This document shows, one piece after another, positions 1-11,200 of a stretch of DNA of 64,000 nt. How positions within the stretch are numbered: position 1 is the first letter of the stretch; each line of letters opens with the position of its first letter. The stretch covers positions 1 through 64,000 of the forward strand of contig NZ_FODT01000005.1 in NCBI RefSeq assembly GCF_900110435.1. The letters are read 5' to 3'. This DNA is from Rhodopseudomonas pseudopalustris (GTDB taxonomy: Bacteria > Pseudomonadota > Alphaproteobacteria > Rhizobiales > Xanthobacteraceae). A model generated the notes under the pieces. That model was given only the letters and a program-made list of their open reading frames with translations. It was not told the DNA's origin and did no database searches. The position numbers and the translations under genes were made by a program.

Positions 1-110
1 TCGCCAAGGTCAAGTTGCGAGGCCGCGACCGGGTCGACGCCGCCTTCAACCTGGCGCTGGCGGCCTACAATCTGATCCGCCTACCAAAGCTCCTGAGAGC
101 AGCGGCGTGA
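1..110 (+). CDS. 3' end of an IS transposase (partial)
   Basis: Reading in frame from base 3 to the TGA at 108-110 gives 35 residues with the motif KLRGRDRVDAAFNLALAAYN followed by LIRLPKLL. This is the usual C-terminus of DDE transposases of the IS5/IS1182-like kind found in Bradyrhizobiaceae. The rest of the gene lies left of the window. The family assignment rests only on this short tail. Confidence 0.7.
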   Translation, partial: AKVKLRGRDRVDAAFNLALAAYNLIRLPKLLRAAA

Positions 111-421
111 AGCTCCCCAAGACAGCGAGGCCATCCGCACTCAAAGCTGAAGCCGTCGCATGTCGAACGACTGCAACCTTCAATCCCAATGAATGCAGGA
201 CTTCTTCAACAGTCTGCTAGCTTTGTAAGGCGTACTTCCGTTGTCTCTACAACGAGTATTGTCCAACAAGCTCAATCCCAAGCGTTTTACAGCTGCAACC
301 CGTCAGGTTACCGAACATGATATTTTGTGAATGCACCCGTCCATTGGCAAGTCCGCCACATCTCGGCATGGTCAATGTTCAGCGATGCTCGATTCAGACT
401 TATTAGAATGTGGATGGTAAA
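111..421. other. Non-coding stretch between the IS tail and the defence operon
   Basis: No convincing gene is seen here. The segment near 195-222 (a CTTCTTCAACAGTCTGCTAG-like string) resembles the outer end of IS5-type elements, so the insertion sequence probably ends near base 222. The remaining roughly 200 bases must carry the promoter of the large operon that starts at 422. It is clearly more AT-rich than the neighbouring genes. I cannot name a definite -35/-10 pair. Confidence 0.4.
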
Positions 422-3400
422 ATGGCGCGCCTAGAGGATCTTCAGCCGAGTGCATCTGTTCGCGGCATTCTCCCTAGCGGACTAGCTTCCGTTGTCAGCG
501 TGCAGTGGTTTGGATCAGAAGCGCTGGAACTGACGTACAAAGATGCGGCTGGCAAAGTCGCTAACGAATTACTCTATCGGTATGACGAGCCTCGCATCGA
601 AATCGTCGAACAAGGGCAACCCTGGAGCTTTGATGGCGATGGCGCTTTATTTCGCCTCGTTTCAGAAGCCCAACGCATCCGCTTGGCTCATCTATTTGAT
701 CCAGTGTTAGCCGTTCACACGTCCGTTGTTGATCCGCTTCCCCACCAAATCACTGCGGTCTATGAATCGATGTTGCCTAGGCAACCTCTAAGGTTCCTGC
801 TGGCCGACGATCCGGGCGCGGGCAAGACAATTATGGCTGGATTGTTGATGAAAGAGCTAATTGCGCGCGGCGATCTTCAGCGTTGTCTCGTCGTGTGCCC
901 AGGAAGTTTGGCCGAGCAATGGCAGGACGAACTGTACAAACGTTTCAATCTGCCCTTCGAGATATTGACCAACGATAAGCTTGAGGCAGCCCGCACCGGA
1001 AACTGGTTTCTTGAAACAAATCTCGTCATCGCCAGGCTCGACAAACTTTCACGAAACGAAGATGTTCAACTGAAATTGCAGGCGCCTGATTGCGGCTGGG
1101 ACCTGGTGGTCTGCGACGAGGCTCATAAGCTCTCGGCAACCTTCTTCGGCGGCGAGGTCAAATACACAAAGCGTTACCGGCTTGCTCAACTTCTTTCATC
1201 ACTGACACGGCACTTTCTGTTGATGACTGCAACTCCCCATAACGGAAAGGAAGAAGACTTCCAACTCTTTATGGCGTTGCTCGATGGGGACAGGTTTGAG
1301 GGCAAGTTTCGCGACGGTGTTCATGCTGCGGACGTATCCGATCTCATGCGCCGGATGGTGAAGGAAAACCTGCTCAAGTTCGATGCAACGCCGCTCTTTC
1401 CGGAACGCATCGCCTATACCGTTCCGTACAAGCTGTCTGATCACGAAGAGGCGCTCTATAAGGCGGTAACCGACTATGTACGTGAGGAATTCAATCGAGC
1501 TGAAGCACTTGAAAACGACAAGCGCGCCGGAACAGTTGGATTTGCACTGACCATCTTGCAGCGCCGACTAGCGTCTTCACCAGAAGCTATTTATCAATCC
1601 CTACGCCGCCGCCGCGAACGTCTCGAAAGCCGGTTGAGCGAGCTGGAAACCCTTCAGCGCGGGGGCCACGCTCTGGCGGCGATGAGCTCAAGTTCGGCAG
1701 CGCTAGATGCTGATGACGTGGAGGATCTCGAAGACGCGCCCGAGAATGAAATCGAGGAAGCCGAAGAGCAAGTTCTTGATGAGGCGACAGCAGCGCGCAG
1801 CATGGCGGAACTCCGCGTTGAGATCGAAACGCTGAAACGCCTAGAAGCAATGGCGCTCTCGATCCGGCGCAGCGGAGACGATAAGAAGTGGCGCGAGCTT
1901 TCTTCCCTCCTTACTGAAATCTTTACGACCGCCGCAATATCGAACCAGCTTGCCGAAGATCAAGAGCCTTACAATGCTGGCAGACCAGAAATTCCCAGAC
2001 CAGTTCCGTCGCCTCACCAGAAGCTAGTTATATTCACTGAGCATCGCGATACGCTGAATTATCTTGAAACGCGCATCGCCACGCTTCTTGGCCGCCGCAG
2101 CGCGATTGTTATGATCCACGGCGGAATGGGTCGCGAAGATCGCCTGAAGGCACAAGAGGCCTTTAGACACGATCCCGAGGTTCAAGTGCTTCTTGCAACA
2201 GACGCCGCAGGGGAGGGCATTAACCTTCAGCGCGCGCATCTCATGGTCAATTACGATTTGCCCTGGAATCCCAACCGGCTGGAGCAACGTTTTGGACGCA
2301 TCCACCGCATTGGTCAGACCGAGGTCTGTCACCTTTGGAACTTGGTCGCAGAAGGCACGCGCGAAGGAGACGTTTACCGGAAGCTTCTCGAAAAGCTTGA
2401 ACAGGCTAGGCAGTCCCTTGGGGGACAGGTATTCGATGTGCTCGGCAAACTCCATTTCGAGGGACGCCCGCTCAGAGAACTTCTGATTGATGCCATCCGG
2501 TACGGCGAGCAACCTGACGTGCGTGCGCGACTGAGTCGCGTTGTCGAGAACGCCTTCGACAAGGAAGCGATACAGGACATGCTGGAGGAACGCGCGCTGG
2601 CACACGATGCGATGGACGCCAGCCGAGTTTATCGTATCCGCGAAGAAATGGAGCGCGCTGAGGCTAGACGCCTCCAACCACACTACATTGAATCGTTCTT
2701 CCTGGAAGCCTTTCAGCGCCTTGGCGGCACCGTCAAGAAGCGTGAACCGAGTCGTTTTGAAATCACCAACGTGCCGGCCCCCATCAGGAACCGAGACCGG
2801 CTGATAGGCATTCGTGAGCCCGTCCTCCCAAGATATGAGCGCATCGCATTCGAAAAAGGCCTGATCGCTCCCCCCGGACAACCTCTCGCGGCCTTCATTT
2901 GCCCCGGGCACCCCTTGCTCGATGCCGCCATAGATCTGACTCTCGAACGTCACCGCGACTTGATGCGCCGTGGAACGATCCTTGTCGATGAGCGAGATTC
3001 GAGCACCACTCCGCGGGTCTTGCTCTATTTGGAGCACGCCCTTCAGGATGCCAGTCTCACCAAGAGCGGAGAGAGACGCGTTGTCTCAAAGCGGTTGCTG
3101 TTCGTTGAAATTGACCAGAGTGGTTCCGCCCGGCACTTGAACTACGCCCCTTACCTCGATTATCGCCCCCTCAACGACGGCGAGCCGGGTCTTGAAAAAA
3201 TTCTAGCGCGGCCCGAGTGCCAGTGGATTAGCCGAGATTTGGAAGTGCGCGCCCAGGGCTACGCGATCGCTCACGTTGTTCCCGAGCACGTAACAGAGGT
3301 CCGGACGCGTAAACTAGAGCTTCTCGATAAGACAGAGGCAGCCGTCAAGGACCGGCTCACCAAAGAAATCAATTACTGGGACTTTCGCGCGGAGCAACTT

Positions 3401-4009
3401 AAAGAGCAGGAAGCCGCCGGCAAGGTCAACGCACGCGTCAATTCCGGCGAAGCACGTAAGCGCGCAGATAATCTTCAGGGTCGGCTGGAGAAGCGGATGG
3501 ATGAGATCAAGCGCGAACGCCAGATTTCACCGTTGCCGCCCGTTGTGCTTGGAGGCCTATTGGTCATACCCGGCGGGCTCATTGCAGCAATGGAGGGAGC
3601 TGCAATTTCAAGGGTTTCTTCGCCTGTTGACACACAGGCTGCCGCCGCTCGGGCCCGGGAAATCATTATGGAAATCGAGCGCGGACTTGGCTTCATTCCG
3701 GTCGACCGAGAGTTTGACAAGCTTGGCTACGACATCGAAAGCGCCATTCCCAATACAGGCCGCCTCCGCTTCCTTGAAGTGAAGGGGCGCGTGTCGGGTG
3801 CCGCGACAATAACGGTTACGCGGAACGAAATTCTCTATTCTCTCAACAAGCCGGACGACTTTATCCTCGCCATCGTTGAATTCTTCGATGGTGGAACGCA
3901 CAAAGTTCACTACGTTCGCCGCCCATTTCAACGCGAGCCGGATTTCGGCGCTGCGAGCGTGAATTATGAGTTCAAGGAGCTGTTGGCCGCCGCGGAGCAC
4001 CCTAGATGA
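422..4009 (+). CDS. SNF2/DEAD-family helicase with C-terminal DUF3883
   Basis: This 1195-residue protein is a superfamily 2 ATPase. Walker A (DDPGAGKT) sits near residue 133, the DEAH box near 232, the TATPHNG motif III near 275, and the second RecA lobe ends with GEGINLQ and RFGRIHRIGQ near 625. The last 120 residues match DUF3883, with GYDIES followed by FLEVKGR, which resembles the D...ExK layout of PD-(D/E)xK nucleases. The ATG at 422 is preferred over an in-frame GTG at 410 because relatives begin MARLEDL. It is the first gene of a four-gene operon and its TGA overlaps the next ATG. Expected role is ATP-driven DNA translocation or remodelling in anti-phage defence. That role is inferred from the family and neighbours. 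Confidence 0.85.
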   Translation: MARLEDLQPSASVRGILPSGLASVVSVQWFGSEALELTYKDAAGKVANELLYRYDEPRIEIVEQGQPWSFDGDGALFRLVSEAQRIRLAHLFDPVLAVHTSVVDPLPHQITAVYESMLPRQPLRFLLADDPGAGKTIMAGLLMKELIARGDLQRCLVVCPGSLAEQWQDELYKRFNLPFEILTNDKLEAARTGNWFLETNLVIARLDKLSRNEDVQLKLQAPDCGWDLVVCDEAHKLSATFFGGEVKYTKRYRLAQLLSSLTRHFLLMTATPHNGKEEDFQLFMALLDGDRFEGKFRDGVHAADVSDLMRRMVKENLLKFDATPLFPERIAYTVPYKLSDHEEALYKAVTDYVREEFNRAEALENDKRAGTVGFALTILQRRLASSPEAIYQSLRRRRERLESRLSELETLQRGGHALAAMSSSSAALDADDVEDLEDAPENEIEEAEEQVLDEATAARSMAELRVEIETLKRLEAMALSIRRSGDDKKWRELSSLLTEIFTTAAISNQLAEDQEPYNAGRPEIPRPVPSPHQKLVIFTEHRDTLNYLETRIATLLGRRSAIVMIHGGMGREDRLKAQEAFRHDPEVQVLLATDAAGEGINLQRAHLMVNYDLPWNPNRLEQRFGRIHRIGQTEVCHLWNLVAEGTREGDVYRKLLEKLEQARQSLGGQVFDVLGKLHFEGRPLRELLIDAIRYGEQPDVRARLSRVVENAFDKEAIQDMLEERALAHDAMDASRVYRIREEMERAEARRLQPHYIESFFLEAFQRLGGTVKKREPSRFEITNVPAPIRNRDRLIGIREPVLPRYERIAFEKGLIAPPGQPLAAFICPGHPLLDAAIDLTLERHRDLMRRGTILVDERDSSTTPRVLLYLEHALQDASLTKSGERRVVSKRLLFVEIDQSGSARHLNYAPYLDYRPLNDGEPGLEKILARPECQWISRDLEVRAQGYAIAHVVPEHVTEVRTRKLELLDKTEAAVKDRLTKEINYWDFRAEQLKEQEAAGKVNARVNSGEARKRADNLQGRLEKRMDEIKRERQISPLPPVVLGGLLVIPGGLIAAMEGAAISRVSSPVDTQAAAARAREIIMEIERGLGFIPVDREFDKLGYDIESAIPNTGRLRFLEVKGRVSGAATITVTRNEILYSLNKPDDFILAIVEFFDGGTHKVHYVRRPFQREPDFGAASVNYEFKELLAAAEHPR

Positions 4010-7000
4010 GTGCGCAACCGGCTTACTTCGAGGCCATCAGAAAGAAGGCTGCAAGTCGATGGGACCAGCTAGAACAAGACCCGGAATTGGCCGGGCCGTG
4101 GTATCAGCTCTTCAGTCAGGTTCAAAGCCCTCGGCATATACTCTCTGAACTTCTCCAGAACGCCGATGACGCTGGTGCGAGCGAAGCATCCGTTCGAATT
4201 GAGGATGATGCGTTCGTTTTCGAGCACAACGGCGAGGATTTTGCGCCCGAGCATTTTGCTTCACTTTGTGGGTTTGGCTATTCCAACAAACGTGCGCTGC
4301 ACACAATCGGGTTTCGGGGGATCGGATTCAAGAGCACGTTCAGTCTCGGCGAGACTGTGGAGCTCTTTACGCCGTCTCTCGCCGTTTGTTTTCAGCGGCG
4401 GCGTTTCACCGAGCCGCACTGGCTTTTAGAGAAGGCCGCCACGGGAAATCTGACACGGATCCGGGTCAGGCTCAGCGATCAAAAGCGCAGAAAGGAAGTT
4501 GAAAAAAATCTTGATGAATGGCTCAAGAGCCCCGTCTCCCTTCTCTTCTTCCGGAACGTACGATGCATCCATATAGCGGGGAGCGAGGTCCGCTGGGGGA
4601 GCCTAGGTCCAGGCCCGATTCCCGACAGCGAGTGGATGGCCCTATACGATAAGCAAGATGACGCCTATTTGCTTGTCCGTTCGCCCGATGAACCGTTTCC
4701 TGCGGACGCGCTTGCAGAGATTCAGCAAGAGCGCATGGTTGGAAGCGGCGACAGCTCAGAGTTCCCCCCGTGCAAGGTTGAGATCGTTCTTGGAGCCAAG
4801 GGCCGACTATATGTCGTGCTCCCGACCGGAGTTGAGACCGGTTTGCCATTTGCATGCAACGCGCCCTTTATCCAGGACCCTGCTCGCGTCAAAATCAAAG
4901 ACCCTGAGATTTCACCGACCAATCGATGGCTGCTTGAACGAGCTGGCAAGCTGGCCGCTTCTGCAATGCTCACGTGGGTCAGAGATGCAGACGCATCGAT
5001 CGCCGAGCGCTCGCGTGCTTACCGCTTGCTGCCAGATGTCAATCGGGAGGATAACTCGCTTGAAGGTGTGTGCGGCACCGCTGTCGAAGAATCCTTTGCC
5101 GCGGCGATTGAGGGCGTCTCATTTCTATTGAGCGAAGATGGAAGCCTTGTACCGCAAGGCGATTGTACAGCCATTCCGGGCCCTCTCTTTGATGTCTGGT
5201 CCCCAAAGCAAGCGGTGTCTCTGCTTGATGAAACTGGCCGTCCGGTTCTCGCCCGGCATGTGGAAATCGGCGACCGGCAGAAAATGGTTCGCTGGGGTCT
5301 GGTCGAGGAAATTGACAAGCAAAAGCTTCTCACAATCCTCAAGAGCAAGCATCTGCCAAGGCCTGACACCTGGCGACAACTAATGAACCTGTGGGCCTAT
5401 ATCACACCAGATATTGCTGGTTATCGCTACTTTGCAAATCCAGAAGACGTTCGCATTGTCCCTGTTCAGGGCAAGGATGTGCTCTATGCCGCTAGTGAAG
5501 TTGTGCGCCTCGGCGAAAAGAAGCTTCTGCAGTCGGACGACGATTGGGAGTTCTTGGCGTCACATTTGCTTGTCCTGAATCAAAACTGGCCGCGCTTTCT
5601 TGCCGAAGAACGCCGCAATGCGGTGGAAAAATCGGACGCCTTGACGCGAGAAGCCGTCGAACGGACCTATAACGTCCTAAAGACAATCGGGCTCGACGAC
5701 ACCAGCGACGTGAACAGAGTAATCGATCAGGTCGCGCAGGGAGTGTTTGCCGAGAAAAGCGTTCCCCTGAAGGGCTGCGTTCAGCTGGCGCAAATTGCGG
5801 CGAAGCTTGGCACCAGCGTCACGGAGGCGTTTCGTTTCGCAACGAGAGACAGGCGGCTCAGGGCTATAAGCTCGCCAATTTACTTTGACGAAGATGGAAA
5901 GCTCGAAGATCTCCTGCCCGATGAGCAACTTGAAACAAACGTTCTCCATCCAGACTACACGTCGACATTTCATTCATGTTCGAGTGAAGACTGGCAGAGA
6001 TGGGTTGCTTCCGGCCGCGCCGGGCTGCTTACGTTCGTTCCACTGGTCCAGAGCGATATGCGCCTTTTTGGAAAACGCGCAATTGAACAAGAAGCCCGCA
6101 AACGCGGCCACCATGCCGAGATGAACTATCCATACGTTACTCATGAATTCATCATTGAAGATTGGGATTTCGAGAGTGATGTATGGAGCCATTGGCGTAA
6201 ACTTGCTTCGCAAGATGAAGTGCTGTGGTGCAAAGTTGTAGATCGCCTGATCGCGCAGCGCGATTCTTATTGGAGTTCAGCCAAGAGCGCCCGTTTCCTT
6301 CAGGTTGCAACCACGGGCCGAAGACAATCCATCACGCATCTTCAGGCTATGCCGTCATGGTGCCTTCGCCTTCGAGAGTTGCCATGCCTATCTGATAGCC
6401 GGGGTTTTCGCCGCCGACCCGACGAGCTTCTGAGACGCACGCACCAAACAGAAGCGCTGATGGATGTCGAACCATTTGTTCACGCACTCCTTGATCGGGA
6501 GACAACGCGTCCTTTGCTCGATCTGCTGGGAGTTCGGAGCACGCCGACCGGACCCGATGGGATGTTGGACCGCTTGCGCGCAATTTCTAAGGCCGAAAGG
6601 CCTCCGATCCATGAAGTCGATAAGTGGTATCGTCGCCTTGACCAGTTGATCGAAACATGCTCCTCGACGGACCTTTACAGGATTAGGCAGGCCTTCCGGA
6701 CGGAGGCGCTGATCTTCACGCAGGAAGGCGCATGGACGAGTGCCACTGCCGTTTTTCTTTCGTCCAATGATGATGACGTTCCTGAGGCCGCTGTCATACG
6801 ACAGTCGGTCACCGATCTCACGCTTTGGCGAAAGATAGGAATTGCCGAACGGCCGACAGCTGAACTCGCCATTGCATGGCTGGAGACGCTGCCTTCCGGC
6901 AAAGTACTCTCTCAAGAAGATGCACGGCGCGTGGGAGCCTTGTTGGTCCGATACCCGATCCGAATATTAGATGAATGCAAGCATTGGCTGAGCCTTGCGG

Positions 7001-8214
7001 GGGGATGGGTTCCGTTTGAACAACTGTCCTACGCGCTCACTATGCAATCCCTGACCGCCTGGAGCCATTTGCATCAATGGGTAAAGGTAAAAACGGCAGA
7101 CTTCCGCCGTTTGCCTGTGGAGGTGACCAGCAACGCTCCATTTTCTGAGCTTCCCTCTCTCGTAAGCCGCGTCGAAGAACGCCTTCACCGCGAACTGTTC
7201 CCATGCGCTGCGCCAGAGCACAAAGAATGGCTTGCCGTGCTTGGCGAAGAGTTGCTCCGGGTAGAATTGGAGCGGGACGACGAGACCCAACGGGTTCGCG
7301 CATTGGCGGTTGCCCTTGCCGAAACCCAATGGCATACGAAAGATGAATTGGAGATCATTCCCTACATCGGCGGCACGCCTGCGGGAACGCCCCGAAAGGC
7401 TGATGTGGTTTGGCTTGGTCGCGCATTGTATGTCGGTAACCAGCCGCTGGCGAAGCTCGCACGACGCGTTCCCGAAGAGGTTGGAAAAGCCTTCGGCCGT
7501 CCGGACATTAAGGCTGCTCTAGACTACAGCTTTGAACGATCTCCTCCGGATATACGCGACTACCTCCAAGAAAATTTCATTCTGGCACCCCGCGCCGCAG
7601 AGCCAGCAGATCCTGTAAACCCGTTAGACGACCAGCAGCCTGAGCGTCCAAGGCCGGACTTACATCTTGAGCCGCCTACTGAAGCCGCGAACACGAACCA
7701 GCTCGACAATGAGAACGTTATTGTTGAATTCAATGGTGGCGAGGAGCCCTTCTCAGAAAAAGAGGGCGATGCGTTGGCGAGCGACACTGTAGCGGAGACG
7801 CCTGAGTTGCGTCCGCGACACGCGCCAAAACCGGCCAGGCCGAGCCTGATTGAGCGCTTCGCTAAGGCCGAAGGGTTCAAGAAAGATGGAGAAGAGCGTT
7901 TCTTTCATGAAAACGGAAGCTGGATCGGTCGAGCCGAAGGTTCGATTTTCCCCTGGGAACTACGGAATCGCTCAGGTGACTTGGTTCGAACCTATCTCCC
8001 GATACCGTGGTGTCTTGAGCGCGACCCTTTGGAGATCAAAGCTGAAGTTTGGGGATTGCTAAATCAGCACCCAAACACTTACTCGCTGATCGCAACACGC
8101 CCTGACGACTCACCCACCGAACTCACCGGAAACGCGCTGTTGGAATTGCTCCGCGCTGGTAGGGTGAACCTGTTTCCTGCGACTTATAGGCTAGTTCATG
8201 ACGCTGCAGAATAA
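4006..8214 (+). CDS. Sacsin-like GHKL ATPase, 1402 aa
   Basis: The N-terminal 150 residues carry the Bergerat (HSP90/GHKL) ATP-binding fold: the N-box ELLQNADDAGA near residue 50, then FEHNGEDF and GFRGIGFKS, a layout typical of sacsin-like ATPases. The middle 1000 residues have no motif I recognise. A low-complexity, acidic and proline-rich linker around 1190-1275 leads to a compact C-terminal domain (about 1275-1400) rich in Trp and Arg. Its start overlaps the helicase stop by four bases (ATGA) and its end overlaps the methylase start by 17 bases, so the three are translationally coupled. Large GHKL proteins next to DUF3883 helicases are known from defence islands. The biochemical role is not established. 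Confidence 0.8.
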   Translation: MSAQPAYFEAIRKKAASRWDQLEQDPELAGPWYQLFSQVQSPRHILSELLQNADDAGASEASVRIEDDAFVFEHNGEDFAPEHFASLCGFGYSNKRALHTIGFRGIGFKSTFSLGETVELFTPSLAVCFQRRRFTEPHWLLEKAATGNLTRIRVRLSDQKRRKEVEKNLDEWLKSPVSLLFFRNVRCIHIAGSEVRWGSLGPGPIPDSEWMALYDKQDDAYLLVRSPDEPFPADALAEIQQERMVGSGDSSEFPPCKVEIVLGAKGRLYVVLPTGVETGLPFACNAPFIQDPARVKIKDPEISPTNRWLLERAGKLAASAMLTWVRDADASIAERSRAYRLLPDVNREDNSLEGVCGTAVEESFAAAIEGVSFLLSEDGSLVPQGDCTAIPGPLFDVWSPKQAVSLLDETGRPVLARHVEIGDRQKMVRWGLVEEIDKQKLLTILKSKHLPRPDTWRQLMNLWAYITPDIAGYRYFANPEDVRIVPVQGKDVLYAASEVVRLGEKKLLQSDDDWEFLASHLLVLNQNWPRFLAEERRNAVEKSDALTREAVERTYNVLKTIGLDDTSDVNRVIDQVAQGVFAEKSVPLKGCVQLAQIAAKLGTSVTEAFRFATRDRRLRAISSPIYFDEDGKLEDLLPDEQLETNVLHPDYTSTFHSCSSEDWQRWVASGRAGLLTFVPLVQSDMRLFGKRAIEQEARKRGHHAEMNYPYVTHEFIIEDWDFESDVWSHWRKLASQDEVLWCKVVDRLIAQRDSYWSSAKSARFLQVATTGRRQSITHLQAMPSWCLRLRELPCLSDSRGFRRRPDELLRRTHQTEALMDVEPFVHALLDRETTRPLLDLLGVRSTPTGPDGMLDRLRAISKAERPPIHEVDKWYRRLDQLIETCSSTDLYRIRQAFRTEALIFTQEGAWTSATAVFLSSNDDDVPEAAVIRQSVTDLTLWRKIGIAERPTAELAIAWLETLPSGKVLSQEDARRVGALLVRYPIRILDECKHWLSLAGGWVPFEQLSYALTMQSLTAWSHLHQWVKVKTADFRRLPVEVTSNAPFSELPSLVSRVEERLHRELFPCAAPEHKEWLAVLGEELLRVELERDDETQRVRALAVALAETQWHTKDELEIIPYIGGTPAGTPRKADVVWLGRALYVGNQPLAKLARRVPEEVGKAFGRPDIKAALDYSFERSPPDIRDYLQENFILAPRAAEPADPVNPLDDQQPERPRPDLHLEPPTEAANTNQLDNENVIVEFNGGEEPFSEKEGDALASDTVAETPELRPRHAPKPARPSLIERFAKAEGFKKDGEERFFHENGSWIGRAEGSIFPWELRNRSGDLVRTYLPIPWCLERDPLEIKAEVWGLLNQHPNTYSLIATRPDDSPTELTGNALLELLRAGRVNLFPATYRLVHDAAE

Positions 8215-11200
8215 GATCAATAAGAAGCTGATTGAGGTGGCATTGCCGCTTGAGGCCATCAACATAGCCTCAGCACGCGAGAAATCCATCCGGCATGGGC
8301 ACCCGTCGACGCTGCATTTATGGTGGGCGCGACGTCCGCTAGCTGCAGCCCGCGCCGTCATCTTCGCTCAAATGGTCGATGACCCAACTGCTTATGTGGA
8401 TACTCTTCTTGGAGAGCCGACAACGAAGCGTGCAGCACAACGTGAATTGAAGAAACGTTTAGAGCTTTGGCAAAAGAGAACATCCGCTTTTCAGGCTGCG
8501 ACAGGAGGGGAGGTTGTTGCGGTACCAGAGCCTGGACCGAAGCCGACACTTGAGGACTGCGCGGCTGACATCGAACGCGAGCGGCTATTCGGAATCATCG
8601 AACAATTAGTCAAATGGGAAAGTACGACGAACGAAGTTGTACTCGATCGCGCCCGCGCCGAGATCTGGCAAAGTTGGCGAAGGACGTGCGCTGCAAATGC
8701 TGATCATCCTCGCGCGAAAGAACTATTCGATCGCAATAGGTTGCCAGCATTTCATGATCCTTTTGCAGGTGGGGGAGCTTTGCCATTGGAGGCGCAAAGG
8801 CTTGGCCTGGAGAGCTATGCAACGGACCTGAATCCAGTCGCCGTAATGATCAACAAAGCTATGATCGAAGTTCCTCCAAAATTCTCCGGAAATCCCGCTG
8901 TCAACCCGGAAGCGAGGAAGGAAGCAAAGCATGGGGAGTTGCGCAACTGGCAAGGCGCACAGGGACTTGCGGAGGACGTGCGATACTATGGTCGCTGGAT
9001 GCGCGAAGAAGCAGAAAAACGGATTGGTCATCTCTATCCCAAGATTGAAGTTTCGGCAAAAATGGCGGCCGTAAGGCCCGACCTCAAGGTATTTGTAGGA
9101 AGCAAACTTACTGTAGTCGCTTGGCTTTGGGCGCGAACGGTGAAGAGTCCGAATCCGGCTTTTGCAAATATAGACGTGCCGCTTGTATCCAGTTTCATCT
9201 TGTCACCAATGACCGGGAAGGAAGTCTTCATTGAACCAGTAATTCATGGCGACAGCTACACCTTCGTAGTAAAAGTCGGAAAGCCTAAAGATGCCGACGA
9301 AACGAAGCTTGGTACAAGTGCCGGAAAGCGTGCGGCATTCCGTTGTATTATGTCAGACGTCCCAATTGGATACGATTACATTCGAGCCGAAGGCAAGGCG
9401 GGCCGAATGGGCACCCGGCTCTTAGCTGTGGTTGCGGAGGGCGACAGAGGTCGCGTCTATCTTTCCCCAACGGACGACGTAGAGGCTATCGCCCGATCGG
9501 CCGTCCCAACTTGGCGACCTGAAGTCGATTTGCCTATCAATCCCCGTGACTTCAAGACGCCAAATTACGGACTAGATACCTTTGCGGATTTGTTCACTCC
9601 ACGTCAGCTTGTCGCGCTAACGACATTTTCGGATTTGGTCCGCGAGGCACGGGCACTAGCCTTGGTTGATGCTCAAGCAGTAGCGTTGTCAGAAGACAAT
9701 AGATCGCTTGCAGAAGATGGTGTCGGCGCGGCCGCCTACGCGGACGCAATCTCCATTTATCTCGGGTTTCTCGTAAGCAAGCTCGCGGACAAAGGGTCGA
9801 CTCTTTGCACGTGGGATGCAGGTCCTTCATCCAACAAGACGGCGTCCGGTCGGTCTGCACGCGTTGCAACTGTACGTGTCACGTTCGGTCGGCAGGCTCT
9901 TCCAATGGCGTGGGATTTTGCTGAGGTCAATTTCTTCAGTGATTCCGTTGGCAGTACTGATACCGTTCTTAAAACCCTTTGCGTGCCGCTGGATTATTTT
10001 TCGCGAAGTGCGCGTGTCGGCTACGCTAACCAGGCTGATGCACAGAGGCAGCGTGTCAGTCAGTCGAAGGTAATTTCGACCGACCCCCCTTACTATGACA
10101 ACATTGGATATGCTGATCTTTCGGATTTTTTCTATCTTTGGTTACGCCGCACGCTCCAGCCTGTCTTTCCCGATCTCTTCAGCACACTTGCCGTTCCGAA
10201 AGAACAAGAGTTGGTCGCGACGCCATATCGCCACGGTAGTAAAGAAAAGGCCGAAGCGTTCTTCTTAGAGGGAATGACGCAGGCTATGAACGGGCTTTCG
10301 ACTCAGGCCCACCCAGCTTTTCCGACGACGATATATTACGCCTTCAAACAATCTGAAACAGATGGAGCTGACGGTACAGCCAGCACTGGGTGGGAGACGT
10401 TCCTCGACGCGGTGATTCGTGCCGGGTTTGAACTAACCGGTACATGGCCCGTTCGAACTGAACTCGCAAATCGAATGATTGGATCAGGCAGCAACGCGCT
10501 GGCGTCAAGCATTGTGCTCGTGTGCCGTCCGCGTTCCCTAAGTGCAACTACTGCAACCCGACGTGAGTTTATGAACGCATTGAAAGCAGAACTTCCAACT
10601 GCGTTGGCCCACCTCCAGCGCGGAAACATAGCACCCGTCGATCTAGCACAAGCATCGATCGGACCAGGCATGGCTGTCTATACGCGCTATGCGAAAGTAG
10701 TCGACGCGGAGGGTAATATTGTCACCGTGCGTGAAGCGCTCGCACTGATCAATCAAACTCTCGATGAGGTGCTTGCCGAGCAGGAAGGTGATTTTGATGC
10801 TGATAGTCGATGGGCCGTCGCGTGGTTTGAGCAGATGGGGTTTGCCGAAGGTGATTTCGGAATCGCAGATGTGCTCGCGCGAGCCAAAGTGACGGCTGTT
10901 GCCGCGCTTGCACAGGACGGGTTTGTCGTCTCCAAAGGTGGCAAAGTGAGATTGCTAAGACCTTCCGAGCTCTCAACCGATTGGGACCCTGCTACCGACG
11001 ATCGGTTAACAGTCTGGGAAATGGTTCACCACCTGATCCAAGTCTTGGAGTCGAGCGGTGAGACGGCCGCAGGAGAGCTCGTTGCGAAGCTCGGAGCAAA
11101 AGCGGAGGTTGCGCGTGAACTTGCTTATCGTCTTTACACAATATGTGAGCGAAAGAAACGGTCGCCAGAGGCGCTTGCATACAATGCCCTCGTTCAAAGC

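Noticed and set aside
1-410. Left attachment site of the element
   Set aside because: No copy of the tRNA-Asn 3' end was found by eye here or elsewhere in 1-34817, so the left boundary is probably outside the window.
2024-3037. Long antisense frame inside the helicase gene
   Set aside because: The plus strand encodes clear helicase motifs over the same bases; the antisense product has no recognisable feature.
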